Positions 40,968 to 48,842 of a DNA stretch of 64,000 nt are shown piece by piece. The notes under the pieces are model-generated. The model was not told where the DNA came from and did no database searches. It saw only the letters and a list, made by a program, of their open reading frames with translations. The stretch is from Prauserella cavernicola. Lineage in GTDB: Bacteria > Actinomycetota > Actinomycetes > Mycobacteriales > Pseudonocardiaceae. The stretch lies in contig NZ_JAENJH010000001.1 in the NCBI RefSeq assembly GCF_016595675.1, forward strand, positions 434,001 through 498,000. Direction: 5' to 3'. A program made the translations under genes and the position numbers. The first letter of the stretch is position 1; the number at the start of each line of letters is the position of its first letter.

Positions 40968-41956
40968 CGACCACCGTGCGGCGGGAGGAGTCGGCCCCGG
41001 CGAGCCCGAAGGCCCGGCTGGCCGGGCTCGCGCAACGCCAGGGCGCCCTGGTGATCCTCGTGGTCGCGGTCGTGGCCGCGACGTTCTCGTTCGACACGTT
41101 CGGCACGGCGGGAAACCTGTCGAACATCGCGCTGCAGGCGTCGTTCCTCGCGATCGTGGCGCTGGGCATGACGTTCGTGATCATGTCCGGCGGCATCGAC
41201 CTCTCGGTGGGCTCGGTGTTCGCGCTCGGGGGCGTGCTCGCGGCGTGGGGCTCCCAGCACGGCACGTGGGCGGCGATCCTGTTGCCGCTCGGCGTGTGCG
41301 GGCTCGTCGGTCTGGTGCAGGGCCTGGTGATCGCGCGCGGCGGGTTGCCCGCCTTCATCGTGACGCTCGCGGGGCTGCTGTTCGCGCGCGGGCTGCTGCT
41401 GCTCATCAGCGACGAGGGCTCGACGACGTACAAGGTGCCACCGGACTCGGCGTTCCGTGAGCTCGCGCAGGGTGAGCTCTTCGGCATCGGCTACCCGGTG
41501 TGGCTCGTGCTGGCGGCGTTCGCGCTCGGCGGTCTGGTGCTGCACCGCACGTCCTACGGGGCCACCGTGCTCGCGGTGGGCGGGCAGGAGGACGCGGCCG
41601 ACCTGATGGGCCTGCCGGTGCTGCGGACCAAGGTGATCGCCTACACGGTGTCCGGGTTGCTGGCCGGGATGGGCGGGCTGCTGATGGCGTCGTACACGTC
41701 GTCGGGGGTGACCGTGCTCGGCGTCGGCATGGAGCTCGAGGTGATCTCGGCGGTCGTGCTCGGCGGCACGCTGCTCACCGGTGGCGCGGGCACGGTGCTC
41801 GGCACGCTGGTGGGAGTGCTGCTGTTGCAGGTGATCCGCAACGTGATCAACCAGGTCGGGTCGCTGAACTCGAACTGGCAGGCCGTGATCAGCGGGACGA
41901 TCCTGTTGCTGGTGGTGACGGTGCAACGCTGGCTGGCGACCGTGCAGCGCCGTTAG
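40964..41956 (+). CDS. Sugar ABC transporter permease 2 (YjfF-like)
   Basis: Inner-membrane permease of 330 residues, paralogous to the preceding one. FLAIVALGMTFVIMSGGIDLSVGSVFALGGVLAA is close to E. coli YjfF, as are AVGGQEDAADLMGLPVLRTKVIAYTVSGLLAGMGGLLMASYTSSG and VVLGGTLLTGGAGTVLGTLVGVLLLQVIRNVINQVGSLNSNWQAVISGTILLLVV. Presumably forms a heterodimer with permease 1. Its stop abuts, with no gap, the stop of the convergent deoR gene. Confidence 0.93.
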   Translation: MTTTVRREESAPASPKARLAGLAQRQGALVILVVAVVAATFSFDTFGTAGNLSNIALQASFLAIVALGMTFVIMSGGIDLSVGSVFALGGVLAAWGSQHGTWAAILLPLGVCGLVGLVQGLVIARGGLPAFIVTLAGLLFARGLLLLISDEGSTTYKVPPDSAFRELAQGELFGIGYPVWLVLAAFALGGLVLHRTSYGATVLAVGGQEDAADLMGLPVLRTKVIAYTVSGLLAGMGGLLMASYTSSGVTVLGVGMELEVISAVVLGGTLLTGGAGTVLGTLVGVLLLQVIRNVINQVGSLNSNWQAVISGTILLLVVTVQRWLATVQRR

Positions 41957-42763
41957 CTAGTGGTGGGCCCCCGTGCCGTTCTCGGTCACGTCGGGGTCCA
42001 CCACGATCAGCTCGCCGACGCGCTCGCGCAGGCCCGCCCGGTACTCGTCCTCGAGCCCCGAGTCGGTGATGAGCACGTCGGCGGCCTCGATGCCCGCGAT
42101 GGTGCTGATCCCGAGCACGCCGTACTTGGTGTGGTCGGCCAGGACCACGAACCGCCGCGACGCGTCGACGAACGCGCGGTCGGTCTCGGCCTCCACGAGG
42201 TTCGGGGTGGTGTAGCCGCTGCGCAGGTCCATTCCGTGCACGCCGAGAAACATCAGGTCCAGGTTGACCGAGCGGATCGCGGCGACCGCGAACGGGCCGA
42301 CGAGCGCCTCGGACGGCGTGCGGATCCCGCCGGTGAGGACCACGGTCTGGTCGGGCCGGGGATGGCCGGAGAACAGATCGGCGACCTGGACCGAGTTGGT
42401 GACCACCGTGATGTCGGCGACGTCGCGCAGCAGCCGCGCGAACGTCCACGTGGTGGTGCCGCCCGAGATCCCGAGTGCCATGCCTGGTTCGACGAGCCGC
42501 AGCGCGGCGGCGGCGATGGCCTCCTTCTCGGCGTTCTGCCGGTTGGACTTGGCGGCGAAACCAGGTTCCTCGGTGCTGCGCCCGCCGGGCAGCACGGCGC
42601 CGCCGTGCACCTTCTGCAGCTGGCCTTCCTGCGCGAGGGCCTCGAGGTCGCGGCGGATGGTCATGTCCGAGACACCGAGGTGGGCCACCAGCGCGCTCAC
42701 CCGCACGGCTCCGCTGCGCCTGACTTCCTCGAGGATCCGCGTTCGCCGTTGGCTCGCCAGCAT
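41957..42763 (-). CDS. DeoR family transcriptional regulator
   Basis: Sugar-phosphate-responsive repressor of 268 residues. N-terminal HTH: SQRRTRILEEVRRSGAVRVSALVAHLGVSDMTIRRDLEALAQEGQLQKVHGGAVLP, the classic MTIRRDL...HGGA signature. C-terminal DeoRC sensor domain with GISGGTTTWTFARLL, VVTNSVQVADLF, VVLTGGIRTPSEALVGPFAV and FLGVHGMDLRSGYTTPNLVEAETDRAFVDASRRFVVLADHTKYG. It lies between two sugar operons, on the same strand as the lactonase-containing one. Upstream 10-base direct repeats resemble those before the sugar transporter, pointing to autoregulation and control of that transporter. Confidence 0.93.
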   Translation of the reverse strand: MLASQRRTRILEEVRRSGAVRVSALVAHLGVSDMTIRRDLEALAQEGQLQKVHGGAVLPGGRSTEEPGFAAKSNRQNAEKEAIAAAALRLVEPGMALGISGGTTTWTFARLLRDVADITVVTNSVQVADLFSGHPRPDQTVVLTGGIRTPSEALVGPFAVAAIRSVNLDLMFLGVHGMDLRSGYTTPNLVEAETDRAFVDASRRFVVLADHTKYGVLGISTIAGIEAADVLITDSGLEDEYRAGLRERVGELIVVDPDVTENGTGAHH

Positions 42764-42791
42764 GGTGGTGTGTGGTCCCTCCACTCGGTTC

Positions 42792-42811
42792 ACAGCACAG
42801 GATCGCACAGG
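42792..42811 (-). promoter_or_regulatory. Direct-repeat operator upstream of deoR (proximal)
   Basis: On the minus strand CCTGTGCGAT is followed directly by CCTGTGCTGT, a 10-base tandem repeat 29 to 48 bases before the deoR start. Its CTGTGCGATCCTG (42798-42810) matches CTGTTTGATCCTG before the sugar transporter at 11 of 13 positions. A GGTGCGGTTC unit just upstream may be a third, weaker copy. Confidence 0.6.
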
Positions 42812-42889
42812 AACCGCACCACATCGAGGCTCCGAGCGGGTCTGTGTCCAGGCCGAAACCCGCTGGCGCGCACGGAATCCACCGCGATC

Positions 42890-42909
42890 CGCACACGTTC
42901 GCACACGGC
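42890..42909 (-). promoter_or_regulatory. Direct-repeat operator upstream of deoR (distal)
   Basis: CGCACACG occurs twice at 42890 and 42900; on the minus strand this reads CGTGTGCG, two bases, CGTGTGCG. It has the same 10-base period and TGTGCG core as the proximal element 95 bases away, suggesting two binding positions and possibly DNA looping. Confidence 0.45.
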
Positions 42910-42924
42910 GCGGACGCGCTGGGC

Positions 42925-43743
42925 TCAGAGCGTCGTGGTGAGCACCGCGCCGTCGAACTCGCCGGGCGAGCCGAGACCGACCGTCGCGGAGGTGAGCACG
43001 AGCCGCTCGCCCAGCACGCACACGCTCGTGGGCTGCGTGGCGGGAACCTCCACCACGCGTGCGAGCTCGCCGTCCGGCGAGTAGCGGTGGACGCGGCCCG
43101 CGCCCCAGATCGCCGACCACAGGTGACCGTCGGCGTCCACCGTCATGCCGTCCGGGCTGCCGTGCTCGACGGTCGCGAACTCGGTGCGCTCCCCCAGTTG
43201 CCCGCTCGCGGGGTCGACGGCGAACCGGTGGATCACGCCCCTGGCGCTGTCGGCGAGGTACATCGTGGTGCCCTCGGCGTCGAACGCGGGGCCGTTGGGC
43301 ACGGTGAGCCCGCCGAGGGCGCGCGTGACCGTCCCGTCCGGATCGACGCGGTAGAGCGAGCCCGCGCCCGGGGTGTTGTCGTAGGCCATCGACCCCGCCC
43401 AGAACCGGCCGTGCGGGTCGGCCACGGCGTCGTTCATGCGCATCGGGGTGGCGGCGCCGTCCTCGGGACGCGCGAGCCAGCGCTGCACGCCGGAGTCGCC
43501 GAGCACGGCGATGCCGGTGCCCGCCGCGGCGAGCCAGCCGCCACCGGGCAGCGGTGACACCGCGCCCAGCGGTTCGTCGAGCTGCAGCAGTACGCGGGGT
43601 TCGCCGTGCTCGGGCAGTTCGAGCAGCCGTCCGGTGAGGATGTCGACCATGATCAGCCGGTCGCCGATCAGGCGCAGTCCCTCGCCGAGTGCGAACCGTT
43701 CGCCGGGCCACGCCGTCCAGTCGCCGGTCGTCTCGCCGCTCAT
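42925..43743 (-). CDS. SMP-30/gluconolactonase family lactonase
   Basis: Six-bladed beta-propeller lactonase of 272 residues. Metal ligands expected: the Glu in ALGEGLRL near residue 20, the Asn in LTVPNGPAFDAEG, and the Asp in GSPDGMTVDADGHLW. The MRMNDAVADPHGRFWAGSMAYD block is characteristic of the family. It would hydrolyse a sugar lactone to the sugar acid, the second step of a De Ley-Doudoroff route, feeding DgoD encoded upstream. Last gene of the 11-gene operon; its ATG overlaps the kinase stop (ATGA). Galactonolactone is the likely substrate by context. Confidence 0.88.
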   Translation of the reverse strand: MSGETTGDWTAWPGERFALGEGLRLIGDRLIMVDILTGRLLELPEHGEPRVLLQLDEPLGAVSPLPGGGWLAAAGTGIAVLGDSGVQRWLARPEDGAATPMRMNDAVADPHGRFWAGSMAYDNTPGAGSLYRVDPDGTVTRALGGLTVPNGPAFDAEGTTMYLADSARGVIHRFAVDPASGQLGERTEFATVEHGSPDGMTVDADGHLWSAIWGAGRVHRYSPDGELARVVEVPATQPTSVCVLGERLVLTSATVGLGSPGEFDGAVLTTTL

Positions 43744-44654
43744 CGCAGTGCCGCTCCTTCGCCGAGTGCCAGCAGTTCCAGTTCGCTCCTCGTCGGCAGG
43801 CCCTCCCAGTCGCCGGAAGTGGCGACGGCGAAGGCACCGGCCCTGTTGCCGCGTTCCAGCCGTGCGGCCGGGTCGAGTCCGTCGAGCAGTGCGGAGAGGT
43901 AGCCGGCGGTGAAGGCGTCGCCCGCGCCGACCGAGTCCACGACGGGCACGCGGTGTCCGGGCGCCCGCTGCTCACCGTCGGCCGTGGTCACGGCGGCGCC
44001 GTCGGCGCCGAGCTTGGTGACCACCTCGCGCACGCCCGCGTCGAGCAGGGCGCGCGTGCCGCCGACGAGCTCGAGCTCGTCGGCGGAGCCGATCACCACG
44101 TCGGCGCCGCGGGCGATCGGCGTGAGCGCCGCCGATGCCTGCTCGGCGGGCCACAGCTTCGCGCGGTGGTTGACGTCGAGGGACACGGTGGCACCGCGTT
44201 CGCGGGCCTGCGCCAGCGCCGCCTCGACGGCCTCGCGCGGGCCGTCGCCGAGCGCCGGGGTGATGCCGGTGAGGTGCACCAGCCGCGTGTCCTCGCCCAG
44301 CGCGACGTCGGCCGCGCTCAGCCGGGACCCGGCCGAACCGGCACGGTAGTAGCGCACCCTGGTGACGTCGGGCAGCCGCTGTTCGAACAGGATCAGCCCG
44401 GTCGGCGCGGACCCGTCACGTTCCACTGTGGACACGTCGACGCCCTCGGCGCGCAGCGTGCGCACCACCAGGTCACCGGTCTCGTCGGCGCCGACCCGGC
44501 CGACCCAGCGCACGGAGTGGCCGAGCCTGCTCAGTCCGATCGCGACGGTGGACTCCGCTCCGGCGATGGACGAGTGGAACGTCGTGCCCAGCCGCACCAG
44601 TCCCGCGGCGCGCAGCGACACCATCGTCTCGCCGAGGGTCACGACCTCAGGCAC
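43740..44654 (-). CDS. PfkB-family 2-keto-3-deoxy sugar-acid kinase
   Basis: Ribokinase-fold kinase of 304 residues. GETMVSLRAAGLVRLGTTFHSSIAGAESTVAIGLSRLGHSVRWVGRVGADETGD matches KDG kinases. SLDVNHRAKLWPAEQA and the ATP/anion-hole motif VDSVGAGDAFTAGYLSALL with the catalytic Asp are present. It would phosphorylate 2-keto-3-deoxygalactonate (or -gluconate), the product of DgoD, for the adjacent aldolase. E. coli uses an unrelated DgoK for this step, so this is a non-orthologous replacement. Overlaps the aldolase gene by 8 bases. Confidence 0.88.
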   Translation of the reverse strand: MPEVVTLGETMVSLRAAGLVRLGTTFHSSIAGAESTVAIGLSRLGHSVRWVGRVGADETGDLVVRTLRAEGVDVSTVERDGSAPTGLILFEQRLPDVTRVRYYRAGSAGSRLSAADVALGEDTRLVHLTGITPALGDGPREAVEAALAQARERGATVSLDVNHRAKLWPAEQASAALTPIARGADVVIGSADELELVGGTRALLDAGVREVVTKLGADGAAVTTADGEQRAPGHRVPVVDSVGAGDAFTAGYLSALLDGLDPAARLERGNRAGAFAVATSGDWEGLPTRSELELLALGEGAALR

Positions 44655-45267
44655 GGGCGGCAGCCACGAACCGGACCGCGCGCTCGCGCAGTGCGTCGAG
44701 GTCGCCGCCGTGGGGTGCGTCGCCGCCCAGCGGGCTGCCGACGCCGACCGCGAGCGCGCCCGCCTTCAGGTACTCCGGCACGTCGGCCAGACCCACGCCG
44801 CCGACGGGCACGAGGCCCAGGCCGGGGAACGGGTCGCCGAGCGCCTTGACGTAGCCGGGTCCGAGGCTGCCGGCGGGGAACAGCTTCACCGCCGTGGCAC
44901 CGGCGCGGTGGGCGGCGAGCACCTCGGTGGGCGTCATCGCGCCCGCGAGCACGGGCAGGCCCAGTTCCAGTGCGACGTCCACGCCCTCACCGAGTGCGGG
45001 GGTGACGGCGAACGTGGCGCCCGCGTCGCGGGTGGCCTTGGCGTCGTCGGCGCTGAGCACAGTGCCCGCGCCGATGTGGGCGGCCGACCCGAGTTTCGCG
45101 CAGACGCGGGTGAGCACGCCGACGGCGTCGGCTGAGGTGAGCGAGACCTCCAGCAGTGTCACGCCCGACTCGACGAGCACCTCGGCGGTGCGCTCGCACG
45201 CCGCCGGGTCGCTGCCGCGGATGATCGCCATCAGCCGGTTCTCGGTCAGGATTTCGGTCAGGTCCAT
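44647..45267 (-). CDS. KDPG/KDPGal aldolase family protein
   Basis: Class I aldolase of 206 residues with a TIM-barrel fold. AIIRG near the N-terminus, the conserved Glu in LLEVSLTS, AHIGAGTVLSADDAKATRDAGATFAVTPAL, and the Schiff-base lysine in ATAVKLFPAG. The C-terminal LVPVGGVGLADVPEYLKAGALAVGVGSPLGG is typical. It would split the phosphorylated 2-keto-3-deoxy acid to pyruvate and glyceraldehyde 3-phosphate. ATG at 45267; a longer frame upstream overlaps dgoD and is rejected. Whether it prefers gluconate or galactonate stereochemistry cannot be read from sequence; DgoD next door favours galactonate. Confidence 0.9.
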   Translation of the reverse strand: MDLTEILTENRLMAIIRGSDPAACERTAEVLVESGVTLLEVSLTSADAVGVLTRVCAKLGSAAHIGAGTVLSADDAKATRDAGATFAVTPALGEGVDVALELGLPVLAGAMTPTEVLAAHRAGATAVKLFPAGSLGPGYVKALGDPFPGLGLVPVGGVGLADVPEYLKAGALAVGVGSPLGGDAPHGGDLDALRERAVRFVAAARA

Positions 45268-45278
45268 GGGTTCTCTCC

Positions 45279-46424
45279 TCACCACTCGGCGAACGAGCCG
45301 TCGTCGTGCCGCCACACGGGGTTGCGCCACCGGTGGCCTCGCCGGTCGGCCGCGCGCACGGCGTCCTCGTCGATGTCCACGCCGAGCCCGGGGGCGTCCC
45401 AGCGGCGGATGGCGCCGTCGGGGAAGGCGAACGGCGCGCGGTCGAGTACGTAGTCGAGCAGTTCCGCGTCGGTGTTGTAGTGGATGCCGATGCTCTGTTC
45501 CTGGATCAGGAAGTTCGGGGTCGCGAACGCCACCTGCAGGCTCGACGCGAGCGCGATCGGCCCGAGTGGACAGTGCGGGGCGAGCAGCGCGTCGAAGGTC
45601 TCGGCGAGCGAGGCGATGCGGCGGACCTCGGAGATCCCGCCCGCATGCGAAAGGTCCGGCTGCGCCACGGCGATCCCGGCCTGCAACGCGGGCAGGAACT
45701 CGGTGCGGGAGTACAGGCGCTCGCCGCACGCGATGGGCACGGCGCTGGCCTCCACCACGTCACCGAGGCGGTGCGTGTACTCGGGCAGCACCGGCTCCTC
45801 CACGAACAGCGGGTGCAGCGGGGCGAGCTCGGGGATGACGCGGCGCGCGGCGGCGACGCCGAAGCGGCCGTGGAAGTCCACGGCCACGTCCCGGGAGTCG
45901 CCGAGCACCTCGCGCACGGCGGCCAGCCGCGCGACGACACCGTCGACCTCCTGGCGGGTGGGCATGCGCCCGATGCGGCCGGAGCCGTTCATCTTCACGG
46001 CGGTGAGGCCGCTCTCCACCTGCTGGGCCGCGGCGTCGGCGACGGCCGAGGGCTCGTCGCCGCCGATCCAGCCGTAGACCCGCACCTCGTCGCGCACGGC
46101 GCCGCCGAGCAACTGGTGCACGGGCGCGCCCAGCGACTTGCCGAGGATGTCCCACAGTGCCTGGTCGAGCCCGGCCACGGCGCTGGAGAGCACCGGACCG
46201 CCGCGATAGAACGCGGCCTTGGTCATGAGCTGCCACAGGTCCTCGACCCGGCGCGGGTCCTGTCCCACGAGCAGGTCGGACAGCTCGTCCACGGCGGCGC
46301 GCACGGTCTCGGCCCTGCCCTCGACCACGGGCTCGCCCCAGCCGACGATGCCCTCGTCGGTGGCGATCCGGCAGAACAGCCACCTCGGCGGCACCAGGAA
46401 CGTCTCTACGGAGGTGATCTTCAC
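45279..46424 (-). CDS. dgoD: D-galactonate dehydratase
   Basis: Enolase-superfamily enzyme (mandelate racemase group) of 381 residues converting D-galactonate to 2-keto-3-deoxygalactonate. It resembles E. coli DgoD throughout: KITSVETFLVPPRWLF, EGIVGWGEPVVEGRAETVRAAV, AAFYRGGPVLSSAVAGLDQALWDILGK, and the C-terminal GHRWRNPVWRHDDGSFAEW. Metal ligands lie in VAVDFHGRF, FVEEPVLPE and ACGERLYSR; catalytic His are in DFHGR and APHCPLGPIA. Start is GTG, overlapping the stop of the GntR gene as GTGA. This is the anchor gene for reading the operon as a galactose/galactonate pathway. Confidence 0.93.
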   Translation of the reverse strand: MKITSVETFLVPPRWLFCRIATDEGIVGWGEPVVEGRAETVRAAVDELSDLLVGQDPRRVEDLWQLMTKAAFYRGGPVLSSAVAGLDQALWDILGKSLGAPVHQLLGGAVRDEVRVYGWIGGDEPSAVADAAAQQVESGLTAVKMNGSGRIGRMPTRQEVDGVVARLAAVREVLGDSRDVAVDFHGRFGVAAARRVIPELAPLHPLFVEEPVLPEYTHRLGDVVEASAVPIACGERLYSRTEFLPALQAGIAVAQPDLSHAGGISEVRRIASLAETFDALLAPHCPLGPIALASSLQVAFATPNFLIQEQSIGIHYNTDAELLDYVLDRAPFAFPDGAIRRWDAPGLGVDIDEDAVRAADRRGHRWRNPVWRHDDGSFAEW

Positions 46425-47146
46425 TCGGTGACTGCTTCTTTCTCTTGCGGGTGCCCAGTGCCCAGCACGCCGTCGGCGTCCTGGGTGGCCTTGTCCAGCA
46501 ACGAGGTCACCGCCGCGGCGGCGGCCTCGGGGTCACGCCTGCGCACGGCCTCGACGACCACGGCGTGGCTCGGCACGGGATCGTCGGCGGCGGCCTCGTG
46601 CACGAGCGCGTCGCGCAGGCGCAGTGCGGGCTCGATGAAGACGTCCATCCTGGCGAGCATCTCGTTGTGCGTGGCCCGCAGCATGGCGCGGTGCCAGCGC
46701 AGGTCGGCGGCGACCTCCGCGTGCGCTCCCACGGCGTCGGTCATCTCCGCGAGCGCGGCGTCCAGTTCGGCCAGGTCCTCGTCGTCGCGGCGCAGCGCCG
46801 CCATCGACGCGACGGCCGGTTCGACCACGGCACGCACCTCAGCGAGGTCGCGCAGCACCGCGGCGGTGTCTCCGGCCTGGGAACGCCAGTGGATCACGTC
46901 GCTGTCGAGCAGGTTCCAGTGCTCGCGGTCGCGCACGTAGGTGCCGCGCTTCTGCCGCGCCTCGACCAGCCCCTTCGCGGCGAGCACCTTCATCGCCTCG
47001 CGCAGGGCCGTCATGCTGACGTCCAGGTCGCGGCCGAGGGCGCTCAGGTCGATCACGTCTCCCCTGCCGAGCTCGCCCGACACGATGCGCGCACCGAGCG
47101 TGGCCACCACCTGCCCGTGCACACCACGGCCGCTGTAGCCGCTCAT
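46421..47146 (-). CDS. GntR family regulator, FadR/FCD subfamily (DgoR-like)
   Basis: Regulator of 241 residues. Winged helix: VHGQVVATLGARIVSGELGRGDVIDLSALGRDLDVSMTALREAMKVLAAKGLVEARQKRGTYVRDREHWNLLDSDVIHW, the last part being typical of DgoR/UxuR-type proteins. C-terminal FCD helices include LRWHRAMLRATHNEMLARM and RRRDPEAAAAAVTSLLD. ATG at 47146 with GGAGGA upstream. Coupled to dgoD by GTGA and placed inside the operon, 32 bases after the SDR gene. E. coli DgoR responds to galactonate, so the same ligand is likely here. Confidence 0.9.
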   Translation of the reverse strand: MSGYSGRGVHGQVVATLGARIVSGELGRGDVIDLSALGRDLDVSMTALREAMKVLAAKGLVEARQKRGTYVRDREHWNLLDSDVIHWRSQAGDTAAVLRDLAEVRAVVEPAVASMAALRRDDEDLAELDAALAEMTDAVGAHAEVAADLRWHRAMLRATHNEMLARMDVFIEPALRLRDALVHEAAADDPVPSHAVVVEAVRRRDPEAAAAAVTSLLDKATQDADGVLGTGHPQEKEAVTE

Positions 47147-47178
47147 CACCGCGCTCCTCCCCATTGGTCCGGTCCCCG

Positions 47179-47928
47179 TCACGACGAGGACTTGTACACG
47201 CTCCAGCCACCGTCCACGGTCAGCGTGGCGCCGGTGATGAACGAGGCGTCGGCGCTGGCGAGAAAGGCGATGGCCGCGGCGACCTCGGCCGGTTCTCCCA
47301 ACCTTTTCACGGCGGTCTGCTCGGCGGACAGCCGCCGGTCGGCCTCGTCGATGCCGTCCCACGCCGCCGTGAGCACGGGCCCGGGCAGCACGGAGTTGAC
47401 GCGCAGCACCGTTCCGTACTCCACGGCGAGCTGGCGGGCGAGCCCGGTGAGCCCGGCCTTGCTCGCCGCGTAGGCGGGCCGTCCCGGCAGTCCGACGAGG
47501 GCGTGCACCGACGAGGTCAGCACCACCGATCCCGTGCCGTCGCGGGAGAGGTCCGCCAGGCACGCGGTGACGCCGAGGAACGTGCCGGTGAGGTTCACCG
47601 AGAGCTGCCGTTCCCACGACGCCACACTCGTGTCGTGGGCCGGGCGCACGTCGACGGTGTAGGCGTTGCTGACGAGCACGTCGACGCGGCCCAGCTCGGA
47701 GCGGCAGTGTCCCACCGCGCGCGCCCAGTCGGCCTCGGAGCTGACGTCGCAGCGCACGCCGGTGGCGCGCCCGCCAGCCTCGGTGATCCGCTCGACGGTC
47801 TCGCCGGGTTCGTCGATGTCGAGCACCGCCACCGCCGCCCCCTCGGCGGCGAGGCGCTGCGCGGTCGCGGCGCCGATGCCCTGCGCGCCACCGGTGACGA
47901 TGGCGACCTTGCCGTTCAGTCCGCGCAT
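47179..47928 (-). CDS. SDR family oxidoreductase (candidate galactose/sugar dehydrogenase)
   Basis: Short-chain dehydrogenase of 249 residues. Cofactor motif TGGAQGIGAATA, acidic LDIDEPG after the second strand (NAD preference), VLTSSVHALVG, and YAASKAG (YxxxK). The usual NNAG is SNAY here, in VLVSNAYTVDV, an atypical variant. In this operon a dehydrogenase is needed to make the lactone, and SDRs are known galactose 1-dehydrogenases in other bacteria. The zinc ADH could alternatively do that step. Overlaps the DUF4380 gene by 13 bases. Confidence 0.87.
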   Translation of the reverse strand: MRGLNGKVAIVTGGAQGIGAATAQRLAAEGAAVAVLDIDEPGETVERITEAGGRATGVRCDVSSEADWARAVGHCRSELGRVDVLVSNAYTVDVRPAHDTSVASWERQLSVNLTGTFLGVTACLADLSRDGTGSVVLTSSVHALVGLPGRPAYAASKAGLTGLARQLAVEYGTVLRVNSVLPGPVLTAAWDGIDEADRRLSAEQTAVKRLGEPAEVAAAIAFLASADASFITGATLTVDGGWSVYKSSS

Positions 47929-48842
47929 GGGCGCACCTCCACGTCGATCGTCAGCGTGGTCTGCTCCCCCGGTCGCAGGGTGGTGAGCGGGCCGAGGACC
48001 TCGCACTCCACGATGCGGGCGGGTGGGTCCAGGTCGCCCAGTTCGGCGAGCGGTTCGGGCAGCGGGTACTCGAGCCACACTTCGACGCGCGAGCCCTGGT
48101 CGGGGTACTCGGAGTTCTCGTCGACGGTGAAGCGTTGCGTCAGCGTGGTGCCCTCACCGGTGTGCGACAGCCAGCCCGTGGCCGCGGGGAAGCCGAGCTT
48201 GCCCACCACGTCCTGGTGCGGGATGTAGGTGGCATCGCCGCGCTGTTCCCACCGGGGGAAGCCGGTTCCGGCGAGCAGCGGGGTCACGCGCTCGGGACCA
48301 CCGACCAGGGTGCCGCCGTCGCCGTCGGCGGCGAGCTGCGTGACGTTCCACAGCGCCCAGCGCACGTCGCGCGCAGAGGTGTTGAGCGCCGTGAGTGTCA
48401 GCCGGTAGCCGTCCTCGCCGTCGCGCAGTTCGAACCGGCGCTGCAGCCGCAGCCCGGTGCGAGGGTCGTCGCCACTGGTCAGCGTCACGGTCGCGACGCC
48501 GTCGCGCTCGTCGGTGGTGACGGCGTAGGCGCCCGAGTCGAGCACCGGGTCCGGCGGACCCGCCCACTGGCCGTCGCCGTCCCAGCCCTGCGGGGCGGGC
48601 CAGGTCTTGTCGCCGCCGTAGTTCATCCAGTCGCCCAGGCTGCCCGCGACGGGCCGGTGCACGTGACCGGCGTGCAAGCGCAGCTCGTCGGTGAGCAGGT
48701 CGGCGTTGCGCCACAACAGTTCCCTGCCGTCGGCACCGGACAGCGACAACAGCCTGCCGCCGAGCTCGGGCACGATCCCGAGGCGCAGCCGGTCGTTGGC
48801 CAGCCACACGACGCCGGGAGTACCGTCCTGCCGTTCGATCAC
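47916..48842 (-). CDS. DUF4380 / galactose mutarotase-like protein
   Basis: Beta-sandwich protein of 308 residues. NDRLRLGIVPELGGRLLSLSGADGRELLWRN is the typical aldose-1-epimerase-like start, GDWMNYGGDKTWPAPQGW is the DUF4380 signature, and VRWALWNVTQLAADGD, GFPRWEQRGDATYIPHQDVVGKLGF and YPDQGSRVEVWLEYPLPEP follow. Family function is not established. By fold and context it may supply the right anomer of the imported sugar, or bind it. Start GTG overlaps the ADH stop (GTGA). Confidence 0.82.
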   Translation of the reverse strand: MIERQDGTPGVVWLANDRLRLGIVPELGGRLLSLSGADGRELLWRNADLLTDELRLHAGHVHRPVAGSLGDWMNYGGDKTWPAPQGWDGDGQWAGPPDPVLDSGAYAVTTDERDGVATVTLTSGDDPRTGLRLQRRFELRDGEDGYRLTLTALNTSARDVRWALWNVTQLAADGDGGTLVGGPERVTPLLAGTGFPRWEQRGDATYIPHQDVVGKLGFPAATGWLSHTGEGTTLTQRFTVDENSEYPDQGSRVEVWLEYPLPEPLAELGDLDPPARIVECEVLGPLTTLRPGEQTTLTIDVEVRPCAD

